From Archegozetes longisetosus (taxonomy: Eukaryota > Arthropoda > Arachnida > Sarcoptiformes > Trhypochthoniidae), in contig JAEMBT020000004.1 in NCBI GenBank assembly GCA_018873245.2, positions 6,675,073 to 6,739,072 of the forward strand: a stretch of DNA of 64,000 nucleotides, given 5' to 3'. Position 1 is the first letter of the stretch, and the number at the start of each line of letters is the position of its first letter. The translations under genes and the position numbers were made by a program. The notes beneath the pieces are model-generated. The model ran no database searches and was not told where the DNA came from. It saw nothing but the letters and a program-made list of their open reading frames with translations. Below, one piece after another: positions 26,781-40,100 of the stretch.

Positions 26781-29700
26781 TATGCGAGACAAACTTTAAT
26801 TATCCTAATGTAATATAACCGTGAAATATGAAGCTGAAAAATGTATCTGAACCGTATGGAAAACACTAGGTTCAATACGCAGACTAGAAATATGCGTTTT
26901 TGCTGATGCGAAACATCGTAAAAGAAATAATTGAATCGGGTTTGATGAAACGTTGGTCAATCAAATTACGATATATTGGTTCACTTCTTATAAGTAAGAG
27001 TTAAGTTAGACTTTCGAGAAAAACAATTTAATGACTAGATTAAAAAAAATAGAGGCAATAGTAAATTTTTGGAAAACTGCATGTTTCAAATGTTGAGAAC
27101 ATTTTTAAATTATTGCTAGCAGTAAACTAAGATCAGTTTTTTCTTCAGTGACCTCTAATACCTCTGCATGACTTGCATCAGTTTTAACGTTATCAGTCTT
27201 AAACTTCTCTTATATTTAATGCAATTGTAGTGATTAAAAATTGTTCGTCTTTTTATTCTTCAGATTGTTAAATACAACTTTTTCAATATAATAGAAAAAA
27301 TAAGTTAAATATTAGTAATCAAAATTGTATGGTCTCAAGTTATACTTCTTAAAACTTGATTCAGCTCTATAAAAGAAAGACATGCACTATTTTACATGAA
27401 GATCATCTTCATCTAGAAGATATTCATTTAATTGTCAATTAAAACTTTTCCATTGTGATTGATTTGATCTGAAAAATTGCCATTTTTTCATTCATTTCAA
27501 ACATTTTTTGTTGATTAGTCCATTGGAAATGAAGTCAAAAATGTTTACTTGTCTTTCAAAACTGATCCAAAAGCAAATTTCACTATTGACTGAGTCTCGA
27601 TGTTTCGTAAGGTTAACTGACAAATGTTGGCATATATTATAACGAGTGCATCTTTTACTTATTGATTTGAAAAGACTTCTATGAATTTGTAATCACTTTG
27701 GAATTTGTTCCATTCAAACAATTAGCGCTATTGATGAGTATTTTTTAGACCTAGAATTTATGTTATGAAAAATAAATCAGGCTCTTTCTTCTAAATAACT
27801 ACAATTAATTGTTTAACCTTATTAAACTTGAACTTTGTTCAACACATAACTTCTCCTTATAGATAGCATTCCTTTTTTAGAAAAGGATTCACCAGAAAAA
27901 CTATTTCAACAATTTTCAGTTCAGGCCTATTCGCAAGTTTATTAGCTCATTAGATTTGAAAGAGCAAATTTAGATAAAGCTTGAAAAGTACTAAAAGTAT
28001 GAAACTTAAGAAGGTAAATTGAGTAAGAAATGATTGGAGTGTATATTACAAAGTTAGTAAAGAGAATAGAAAATTGGCTCGTTTTGCTAACAACCTGTTA
28101 TCAACCAAAATGTTGTCTACGTTTCCTAACGGCCTGTTTGTGCCTTAAAACAAGAAAGATAGCAACCATCAACAAAATAAATAAAAAATTAATTAAAAAT
28201 GGATCAAAAAACAAATGGCAGCCTTAAATGTGTTCAATGTTATATAGTCTGCGAGTTATCAAATCTGATTCAAGTTATTTGAGTGTTTTTAGAAGTTTTA
28301 TTAAGGAAATAAAGATTAGTTTTGCAGGTTTTTAGTATAAAAATAAATAATTAGTAAATAAATAAAATATATTTGGCAACTCACTTGAATACATTAATTT
28401 AAATGATAGAATTATCTAAAATTAAATTTAACGCTTAATTAGTCACATGGTTGGGAACATTAATTGATATGTTCTCTCAATAATATCTCCTCACTAACAA
28501 GTAATAGCTATTAGCTTAGTAACAACTATTTTCAAACTTCGTTATACTCACGATTTCAGCTTTCTATAACTAATTCTTGCATTCGCTTACTAACCAAATT
28601 TGTTTCTCATTATATCTCAAACTTTATTTGTAAGAAAGTACTAAAAGCAAATACTAGGATCCTTCCAGGGTTGGCATGAAAAATTCAAATTTTCTAAATT
28701 ATCTTTTTCAACTTTTACTCGAGATTAAATTATGCTGAAAAGATTGGCCAGCTATTTAAGGCAAGTTTGACTTGATTGCAACTAATAGCTGAAGTTGAAG
28801 AACTCGAGTCTCCTATTTATCGACAGTGTTAGTTGAGTCTTTCGAAATATTGCAGAACATCATTACAAAACAGGAATTTAAATTGTCCACTAATTTTGTG
28901 ATAATAACCAGTTAAAAATAAAGTCTATCATAATTGTCCAATTAGGCTAAGTCTTCGTTGAAATGAATCTTCAAACAAGGATTAGTCTGTTTTGCTTTCA
29001 TTACATATGTTGTTTAGAGTGCTGTAAAGTTCTATCTCTAATTGAAATAACATTACAGATAACACACAACAGCACTTTAAACACAATATGCAAGTATTTT
29101 AAGGTAATTCCCAAAATTGGGTCAACATATTTAAGTGAAACTTCTCAAAGCGAGTAAGCGTTCAGATCTCAAACTGAGCCTTAAATGATCCCATTTGCAA
29201 ACGGGCGTCTATAAAAATTGATTTACTTTGACGGTGATTGCGAAATTTTTCTCTCAAAATCTTCTTAAATTCCTATTCACAAGCTGACAATTTGGAATCA
29301 GAAAAGTCTTGCTATTTCAAAGCGTCGTCGTTGTCTCTTTTAGTTAAAAATTAAATTTATTATTCAATAAATTATGATATTAGAAGATTAAAATGTTAGA
29401 TTTTGTGCTAACATTTCAAGCTTTATTGAGGAGTCAGTTCTTATAACAGAAAGTTTTTTATCCATTTTATAAACATAAAGTTAAGCAGAAAAGTAGAAAA
29501 AATAATCCAGAACTATTATTGAATATAATGATTGATATTTGATTTTGAACTATCATAGATACAGTCCATAAATCATATTGATTGGTATTTACTCGGCCTT
29601 GATTTTCCCAAAGCCTATCGATGTTTTTTACGAAGTTCAATAAAAAACGGCACTGATAGATGTTTGTGTCAAAAGCTCTTAGCCTATATAACGCATTGTA

Positions 29701-30794
29701 AATGTTTAATTGTTTTCAATTACTTTCTTAACTAAATTGCAATTATTTCAAATAATGAATCATTTTGATGGGCGAACCTTTTATGAAAGTAGAGTGCTCT
29801 CTACAATTTTATTGATTATACTTTTAAAATCAGGGCTTAAATAACTTAACAATTATAATTTAATAATTAGATCATTCAGTTGGGTGTCACTAAATTTCTT
29901 TCTAATCATTTATCATTAACTTTTACTTTCACTCACTTACAACACAATAATCATTAATTTAAATACGACTGACGCACATTATGCTCTAATTTTCAAGTTT
30001 CATGTAATCAATGAATATTTTTTTCTAGTTTTTCACTCAAAAGGCTCCAACTGAGAACTGAGTAGAGGTGTCAGAACTTGATTTTTATAAAGTTTGAGTC
30101 ATCATTAAAAACAATACGAAAGAAAAGCCCACAACTTCACCTCATTTTAAGACAATTTGTTATAAATCAGATAGAAATACAATGGGTTTATGCCTACAAA
30201 CGTTCCTTTAGGTGTACAAAGAGTGCATGTATTTTCAAGTTTCTATAGTTTGCATTGTTTTGTATGTTTCTGATCCGAATCGATGGACTCATCTTTAATA
30301 TATCTAATACGCACATCTCATGTTCCTTCGTATATGCTCTGAAAAAATTTGATCAAAAAATTTGATGCCATAACTGACAATATGCAGAAAAGATAATTCT
30401 TAGTTGAGCAAATATATGCCTTTTATCTACGATGAAACTATTCACAATCTAATATAATGGTCAAACATATCACTCAAATAATACTTTATGGCCTTTGATC
30501 GAAAAAATATTTGATAATTTTCAAAAGAAACTAAAACTTGTTCAAAACGTTTTTTGTAGAAGAGCAAAGAGTTCTCAACAGATAGGATGCATTCATGCGG
30601 ATCACAAAAAGCAATACTGGATGAACTTGGATTACATGAATGCAATCAAAACGATCATTCGAAGGTATGCAATAGAAGAGTTTGCATTCAGATCATTTAA
30701 TATCAATAATAGTAGAAATATTCAATCAAAACTTTATAAAACTATTCAGACCGGCAACAAGTTAAATGTTAGTTATATTCAATTCTATACTTAG

Positions 30795-31140
30795 ATATCG
30801 GCGATTATGTACAAAAAGCTACACAAAGAACATCTTCTTTTGCAACGTTCATTTGCCGCTGTCTGTCAATCTCTCAATCAAACATTATGTAAGAGTCAAG
30901 GATCTAAACAATTTGGATCCAAACAATTTAATTCAAATCCTCGACAAAAGAAGAGGATCAAAACGGAATGCGATGCACTAAAAACACAGGTAATCACCAT
31001 TCAATGCCTTAATATACGTGCAATTAATCAATATTTATTTATATAATTTTCAGATCGACTCAATAGGTTTGAAGTCAGAAGAAAAAACTGAATATAACCA
31101 TCTTTTTGAACTAGCAGTTCACGAATCAGAGCAAATAAAG
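30795..31140 (+). repeat. Duplicated exon cassette, copy 1 (exons of 195 and 87 nt)
   Basis: Exons 30795-30989 and 31054-31140 encode ISAIMYKKLHKEHLLLQRSF and onward, then a segment ending LAVHESEQIK. They match copy 2 at 35697-36044 in order, phase and near-identical exon lengths (195 versus 189 nt; 87 versus 87 nt). Confidence 0.85.
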
Positions 31141-34100
31141 GTAAAACTCGTTTATTCATTATGTAAATTACGTGTAATTTTAGTTTAGAGTAACATCTCT
31201 TCAAATGAATACATAATTAATCTGAAATTTTCAACTCATTTTTCAGTCCATATCCTATTGAATTGAACAAAAAAATGAATTTATCTATTTTTTAATTAAA
31301 CTTTGCGCAGAGTTGACCGCAATTGCGCTCCGAAACCATTTAATAGTTGGTTAAGTGTTTTATTAAATGTTTTAATTAGTTTTGAAGATCAGTTTCAGAT
31401 ACGAACACTTGAATTTGGTTGACATCAAAAATAAGAGATGTTATGTAGATTTTAATACAGATATTAATACAGTACGTGTTACCAGAAAATAAAGGCCAAA
31501 TAGGTTTCCTCAAAGCGGTCTCTTTGATCCTTACTTATAATTTTATAGATATTATTTCATTTTAAATTGCTTTTCAACAAAATTAATTCAACGAATACCA
31601 ACCAAACAGATCTGAAACTAATCATTAAGTCTTTACTCAACTTTAGTCAGTTACTTTAACTTCTACTGAGTGTTGTAGCTAGATTTAGCCTCTGGAAGGG
31701 GCTAAAAGCCTCTGTTCGAATGCTCAGGTTTGTTGAGGCAGGCGCGAACTACCATTAAAATATCCATCTATTTCCTATCAAACCTTTCATTAATTTTCGA
31801 TAATAAGTAATCGATTGATGCATCAAATAAATACAGTTTCAAAGTTTTTGTCACCATTTTTTCAGTACACCCACACTTAAAATTGGAAAAATTCTGGTGG
31901 CTATAGCCCTCTAGCCCCTACTCGCTGACTAAGGCTGCGCTTCTACTCTGTTTGTTTAATTTAAGGTTTTACTTTCTAATTGTAAGTCAGCCCTGTTCAC
32001 TATAGGGTCAACACACTATTAGAAATTCATTAGTTTTTGTACTTTTAAAAGTCAAATTTCATAGAAAACTAATTTAAGTGATAAGAATGTAATCTCAGTT
32101 TTATCAATTAGAGTTTAATTGACTTTAAACTATCAGCAAATGATCGATTTTGAGAAGTGTAAGTGTATTTGAAAATGAATAATTTATTCAAACTTTATTG
32201 TTTAAGAATGTTGGAGCTGACTCTCAGGCACTCTAATAGCTTGAGGTTATTTTTCTTCTACTAAAATAGCGATTCACTAAATAATCTATTATTTTTTACC
32301 TAATCCCTTTATGGAAACATCCAATTTAAAAACAAACAGTTAATAAACTTGCTTTGTTTACTTACTTTATTGTTCATTCTTTTCTAACATTCTCTAACAT
32401 TTGAACGATACTAACCTGAGTGCCAAACAAAACTTCAAGTCTACAGATTAAATACTTGCGCTTCCGATTTGAACAATAGTCTGACTGATTTATTAGTGGT
32501 ATAGAGTGTAAAAATTCGGAAGTGATAGGAGTTTTTGGTGAAAACAATTTAGAGAATGAGGGAACGTTCAATACTATCAAATGAAATTGTGTTGTACTTA
32601 TTTACCTATTGTTTAACGGAAGCTATGGTATGATTACAGTAGAAACCAAGTTTGTCAGAGAAAGGATCCGGGAGGGTGTGGACACTACTCGACTTAATCG
32701 AAAAGCAATGCCCTCAAGGTTTCAATGGTATTAAATATTGTATTTTAAAGTTGATGAGTTTGCGATCCTCTTTGAAAAATTCGGGTAATTTGCTGAGCGA
32801 CACCCCTTCGAGGCATAGACCTTGGGTTAGTATAGCACTAAGACAGATACACAATTTAAAAGATATTCAATACAATTAATACAGTGACCTTTCTTCATAT
32901 ATGCCAATTTATCATTTCTCTATTCTTTATCTATATTACTTCACTCCAATACTTCACTTTGACTCTAACGTTTTTCTAAAAACTACTAAATTTCGACTTA
33001 ACCTATTCAATTATCTTAATTACATTTTATTTTCACATCGTTTCTATCTCAATTTCTATCAGAATTGAACTTGTTATCTCAAAGTATATTGATTATAAGT
33101 TTGCATGTAAACTATTGTGCCATTTCACAAAGTTGAAACCTAATTTTTTCGAGATAAGTTTGATTAGCTGAAAAGTTTTGGGAAAAATTTGCCAAAAATA
33201 TAATTGTCAGCATCAGTTTAATGTAGTATATCTGTGAATTGATGCATATCGGTTTTGATTCACTTTCTCTCGTCTAATTTTACGTTCAAAACGAGATAGT
33301 ATGACATACGCAAAGTGAGCGACACTTCATGCATGACTAATAACTTGAAACTGGTATCGAATCGCTGCTATAATAAGATACAGTAACTGTTCAACTTTCA
33401 ATAACTTATGTTTACTGAGATTGTCGCACAAACCTCTTTCAAATGCTTTCAAATCGGTCATTAGGACAAAATTCATTTTTCTAATGAGATAGCCCTGAGT
33501 TTGTTAAACAGACAATCTTTCAGGTAGATTATCTTAAGTGAAGTTGTAACTTGATTAGATTTTTAGCTCTCACTTTACACGAAAACTGAATTTATCGATA
33601 AGCAAAGTAATCCATTCAACTAAATTTTCAACCATTTCACCTTTATAAAGCTTTCTATCAATCAACTGAATTCTTGAGATTTTATCTTTTTTTTAACAAG
33701 TTTCAAACTTGTAGTATTCAAAATTTCATCTCCTGTTAACGCATAGTTCATAAAACATGATTCTGAACAGGGCTCATTGAAAATACCAATACTGTACTAA
33801 CGATAGCAGTACATTCAATAAATTAATAATCAGGGATAGCAACAAGAGAAAGGCCATTACCATATCAACCGACCTGTGACGCGAGCTAATTTCTTGCCAA
33901 ATTTGATTTATAATTTTCTTTGACTACTGTATTGAGTATCCAATAATTTTTAAATATCTTTAACATTATGATCCGATGGAGTGCATGCTACTTACAACTG
34001 ATTATTTCTGGTTGCTATCGAGAACTGTTAATTTATTGAGTGTACTTAATTTGTACTCTCAACAGTGTATCATGTTTGAAATTAAGCCGCCTAAAATAAT

Positions 34101-37100
34101 AAACTGACAATGAGTTATATCCGGCACATTAATTGCTTGTGATTCTCCACTAAAAAAACTTGAATTAGATTCTCAATTTTAAACTGAAATCTTTATAAAT
34201 TTGATTTGATTGAATATATTGATCGAAACGATTAAGGATGAAGTTATTCAACAAGATTTGAATAGTATTTTGAAGTGATGAATGAAAGGTTTGATTAAAA
34301 ATGAGGGAACTTTTTACATAAATGTAAGTGAAATGAACAAATAAAAAGATTTCTATTGTGTGGACTTGCAAATAATCATAATCTCTACTTTGGCCCTTTT
34401 TCGTTGCGGTCACGTATCTCTCATCAGACATAATTTGCTCTCATCTCAAACTCAGAGTAAAACTTCATTAAAAGTTTAACTTTGATTCACTGTTGCGTTG
34501 GTCTGAAGAAATTGAAAAAACATTTGCTTGAAAAGAAAATTATGAGTAGTTTATAGTAATCTAAATGTGACACAAACTGAAAACTGCTAAACATATCTAT
34601 AACCTGGCAAATTATTTTTTTATGACTTCTAAAATTACTACCTAGACATCGACTTTTAAACTAATTTGTAATAATCTAGTGCTAAATATATTGTATTCGG
34701 AAACAGAAAGTTTTAAATAACTTTTTAGGAGCTTTGAGCTTATAGTTTGTACTTTTGTAGACTAAAATACTTTTATTTAGTTGAGCGAATAAAAAAAATC
34801 AGAGCTGAAAAATATTTAGTATCACTTTTAAAATCCGAATGATCTGAAAAGAATTACATTTGAAAGTTGAACAATTTTTTAGAAAGCTTCACGTACTGTA
34901 CTATTATCTGTACGAACAATTGCATAGATCAGTACCGTTTTTTAATTACACCAGTCATTAGGATAATTATAGTTTTCAAGTGGTAAACGTTTCAAATTTT
35001 CAATCATAATTATTAACGGTTTGAAAATAAACAGATCCTGAAGAGACTTAGCTCTCTACTAATGATTTACTATGCAGAATAAAATTGGCTTGAATTAAGT
35101 TCTTTGCTACAAGTATTACTTGTTTACTAATTAATATATACAGGGCTTTGAGTATTGTACCCGCGTTTTTGCCTATTCCAAACTCACTCAATGTTATTTT
35201 TCCTTCAATTAAAATTTTTCATTAGTCGAATAAAATCTAAAATATGCAAACAAAATCGCATTTCAATTATTAACATAAAAATGCAATAAATATTTTTTAT
35301 AATTATTCATCTTGATCATAATTTTATTCAAATTAAGCTGGAGTGTGTTCAGCTTTGACTATAAGTTTTTCGATAATTATCATTATACTTGAAGTTTTCA
35401 ATGTTTTTTAATGTATTCCTAATATGCGGCCAACAAAAAGAAAAGTTGTGTGTATAAGATAATACTGGTTGTTTCCATCTGTTAAACTAATTAAATTGAA
35501 TAATTGTAGAAAATTGAAGAGCGCCCACAAACCAATTCATGCAATGAAACCAAATCGAACAAGTGCAAAAATTGCAACCACGTCAAGGTATGCATCGATA
35601 ATGAGTTTTGGTATTAGCAAATAATAATCATTTATGAATAGAGAAAAAATAGAAATCAAATCTTTTATAATAATAAATATTTAATCCAATTTGTAGATGT
35701 CTTCTGTACCTGCGATTACGTACAAAAAGCTATGCAAAGAACACCTTAATCTTGAGCGGTCCTTTGCCACAGTCTGTCAGTCCTTCAACGAAGCGCTTGA
35801 CACGAGTCAAGGACCTAAAGAACATATTTCAAACTCACAACAAAAGAAATTCAGTAAAAAAGAATTTGATCAACTCAAAAGACAGGTAGAACTTCATCTT
35901 AGATTAGTATTAGATATGTATTCAGTATTGATATAGAGTTTTTTCGTATATATTTAGATTGAATTACTGACTCTTGAGTTGCAAGAAGCACGCGATCAGA
36001 ACGAACTTTTTGAGTTTAGAATACATGAATTGGAACAGATTAAGGTAAATATCTTATACGGTCTCTTATATTATGTCTTAAAAAATACCTTACTCAATCT
36101 CTCACAATATACCTTAAAAAATGTCTTAAAAATACTTTACAAAATATCCATTCAATATTGAAAACAACTTTCCATTGAAGGGTTCAACAAAATCTCAAAC
36201 TTCAGACAAGAGCTGTTTAATGGTTGAAAAAGGTTTGAAAGATCACGACAATCAGCATCGCTATAATGTTAGTATAAATTATGAATTTGATAGTATATCT
36301 GATTCGGTTGACTTTCTCTTTCGTCCACTAATTTGACGGTCAGAAAGTAAATTGCTATCTTTAAGCCAACTATAATGACAACTGCAAAGCGAGTAATACC
36401 TGATGCATGACAAATCGTTAAAAACTTGTATAGATGTACTCTCTTCTAAAGTATACTTTACCTAACTAAAATCGTGTCTGGCAACAAATTATGCCTTCCT
36501 ATGCCAACATTTCAAACCATAATAATTCATATAATATCAAATTCGTTTCTTAATCGTTTTAGACAAAAATCAGATTCTAAACTAAGTTGAAAATCTTGTT
36601 CACCACAGAGAGGATGGCATAAGAAATTTGCTTTCCTTGTAGCTATGCATCAATTTAATATAACTTTCTGTAGTCATTTGTTGCACTTTCATTAGCTAGA
36701 ACACAAATGTCAAACGAAATGCTTTTGATGAACCGAATGCGGTCATTAGGACAGCGTAACTTTAATAAAAGCTTTAGTTCATTAAACCGCGACGCTCTAT
36801 CACTTTACACTCTCTCTCTAGCTGAAAGATTGTTTGAGTAGAATTTTGCTGATTCTAGTCATTAGGGACTTCCTGTGATTCTTTCATGTAAAGTTGTATA
36901 TTAAAAGAGTTTTTTTTATATAAACTTTAACTCATCTAGAAGATTGCGTGCTTAAAATGCTCTGAACTTGAATCGCAACTAGTGGACACTAACAATCAGA
37001 ACCAGAAGTTAAATGAAAGGTTTAATGCATCGAAAAGAGCGTTACACGAGTTGATAACCAAGTATGCACTTAAGGAAGAACTTGAAAACTTATTACTGAA

Positions 37101-40100
37101 AAATTGCAGACAAAATAATGGTACTGACATAACAAATGGTTGTAAATTATTCAATCAAAATTTAGATTCTTATGCTAATACTTTAATAGATTCATTAACA
37201 ACCACAGAACCTGAAATCGCTTACATTGGTTCTGCTATGACCAGTGAAGATGAGGGTCTTGGCGATGATACTAGAAGAGATCACTCCTCAGGACCTAGCA
37301 GTTTGGCTGATCTGCAAGAGCCAGAATATGATGTAATAAGTGTACAGTCGTCTCAATCACGCCAATCGCCTCTAGAGCTTAGTTCTAAAGATGACACCAA
37401 TGTCTCATTCTATCAGAATGAAAAATCTAAGCTTAACGACACTCAGATTATTGTGCAACTGGAACCACCGCATAGTAACAGATCAGTCTCTGCGCAGACA
37501 GATAGTCACGAGCTTTTGGGACTGCAACTTCTTCAAAGTCAAGGATATATCCAACAGTTGCAACAAAGTATAGATCAACTTAAGGAAGAGAAAGATAACT
37601 TACAGGAACAAGTTCTCGAGCTCGAAGAGGCTGAGAATGATGCTAGACTTATAAGTCAACGATTACAACAACAATTGGAAACATTTCTCGATCAATATGA
37701 AACAATGCAATCAGATTTGATCAATTCTAAGAAAACAATAGATCATAACAATAATAAGATAAAAACATTTGAAAGGATTGAGTCCGAGCTTAGGGCTCAA
37801 ATCGCAGAAATAAGAAGCGCTATATTGAAACAGTCATTAAATGACAATAACAGGAACGAAAATCGCATTCTCGATGAATCAAAGAAAAATCTGCAGCAAA
37901 GCGATAATTTGATCAATCGACTCACAGTTTTAGAGAATGAGGACAAAAGTCTACAGCAACAACTTCAACAAGTGGATAATCTTTATTCGTACCTATGGGA
38001 AAAGCTATACAAATTAGAAAATCAGATTGATAGCTACAAAGAATCGTATGGACAATCGAAGCATGGCTTCAGTTCTCAAGACTCGGACGATGACTTACAG
38101 CTGTTTATTTCTGCGGAAAAACTTTCTCAGGGTGTTTCTAACATAGGGTCGTCATTCGATGTTAGCAAGTTTGATAAAAGTTCAAATGAGTTACATAAAC
38201 AGTGCGACGCCAGTGTAAGACCAGATGATTTAGTGCTTCAGCTACCCTTATGTGAAACTGTAAAACCTGAACGCATTCATGTCATGATGTGCAACAGCCT
38301 TAAGACTACCGATTCTTCTCAATCCTTCCCAGAAGATATTATTACCAAAATTAATCAGTTGGAAACTAATGAGCAACAGCTAAGAGATAGATTAGTCCAA
38401 TTAGAGTGGATTAATAAAGAGTTCGTTCAGGAGTTAGAGTTAAGAGAAAAGATATTCCTCCAAAGAGAAAAGAAACACAACGAATGGCTGGCCAGCGAGA
38501 ACGAGTTCAAACAAACTATTGAGGAACTGCAAGCAGACAGAAATGAATTAGAAGTAAAAGTTAGAGTTGGAGATTGAGAGGAACAATCTGATGGAACAAA
38601 TAGTATCACTTCGTGATGCGCTTCAACAAACTAAACGCAAACATCAAACTGAATTACAAGACGCACAAAAAGATCAAAATAATATTGTGATTGATTTGCA
38701 AAAACGTATTACTGAGTTAGAGTCTAAAGAACAAGAATATAAAACTGAAATATTGTCCTGTGAGTCTAATCCTAATGGCGAACAATTGGAGCAACTTAAG
38801 CTAAACTACGCAACACTTAAAGAGGACCTTCAAAAAAAGAGAAAATATCATCAAATTGAAAAAGCAATTTGCCACTCAACTGACTGATTTAGAGAAATAT
38901 CATACTTTTTATGAAAATGAGCTGAAACAAAAAATAGAACAACTTGAAAATGAAGAAACTGACTTGACAACTAAGTTGAAAACACTTTCGCAAAGAGAAC
39001 AATCGCTTAACCAACAACTGGAAGAGAAACAAATTCAACTCAAAAAAGTATTCCATTTTTTCTCTCTATCATTTGTTTACTTTGTTTCAACTTTTTCTTT
39101 ATTATCTTATAATTACAGTTCAGACACACTCATGAGGAACGCATCAAAATTTTAGAAGAGGAACATGAACTCGTGGAAAAAGAGCTTAGAATGAAAATGG
39201 AAGAAATGGAGAACAAGACTTCGGCCACAGTCAATGAATTAGAGATTGAGAGAAATCAAATTCAAAAACAATTGGAAGAAGCGTATAATACCACTAAATG
39301 CAGAGAATTAGAGTACATAAAAAAAATCAATCAATTAAGTGAGCACGTCGAGAGGCTTGAATCCAAATTATCGAATTTGGTCCAGGATAAGAGCGATTCT
39401 GATCAAAATGAAAAGAAACAATTGAAAATGGAAATCGCTTCGATTCAGTCGAGCGAACAAGAACTGAGAAAGAAATTAAGTGAAATGATGCAAAAAGAAG
39501 CCGCTTATGAAGAAACGCTATCAAAGGCTGATAAAATTATTGCAACGCTTGAACACAACTACAAACAGAGAATAGAAGAATTGGAAACTTCTGAGAGAAA
39601 CTTAAAAGCAAAGATCGCACAAATGGAAGACGCCGAGACTCGTATGCGCTCTGCTTTCAGGCCAGAAAGAAGAACAACTGAATCATATCGAAAAGCTAGT
39701 GATCTCGTCAAAGAATTAATTGATGCTGAGGCTCGCGAATGCCTTCTTAGAGAACAAATAAGAACTCTTGAAGCCTCAGTTAATCAATTGGAACAGTCGC
39801 TGAGAGACGCTGATGAGCGTAAAAAACGCATGGAGAGTGAGCTGAGAGATCAGGACGAATTAGTCTCTACTGTTGTCAATTTGCAACAGGAAATTGAATC
39901 ATTAAAATCTAAACAAATCATTACAATCACAAGATTCGCTTCAAGACATGCTTAAAGAAACCCAAAAGTACTGCCTTCAGAGAGATGAACAAATGCATCT
40001 CAAGTACAAGTCGTTGGAAGATGAAAAATGCCATCTGGAAATCACTATTCAACAATTGAAACATCGTTTACGCCATCCTGATCTTCAAAACGATTCCTAT

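Larger units (their letters stand above)
17863..30794. other. About 13 kb without recognisable exons
   Basis: AT-rich DNA with only short, random-looking open frames, some starting with non-ATG codons. It holds the simple and tandem repeats listed separately (19210, 21470, 22028, 23094, 26651). It is either one very long intron starting at the 17862 donor or a true gene desert. No RNA gene or transposase was recognised. Confidence 0.4.

Noticed and set aside
30495-30794. 99-codon open frame just before the coiled-coil exon at 30795
   Set aside because: No domain or homology, composition like random AT-rich DNA, and it ends exactly where the intron acceptor is needed.
32652-32879. 75-codon open frame in the long coiled-coil intron, with a few Trp and Pro residues
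   Set aside because: No family recognised and it starts from a non-ATG codon; at most a transposon scrap.
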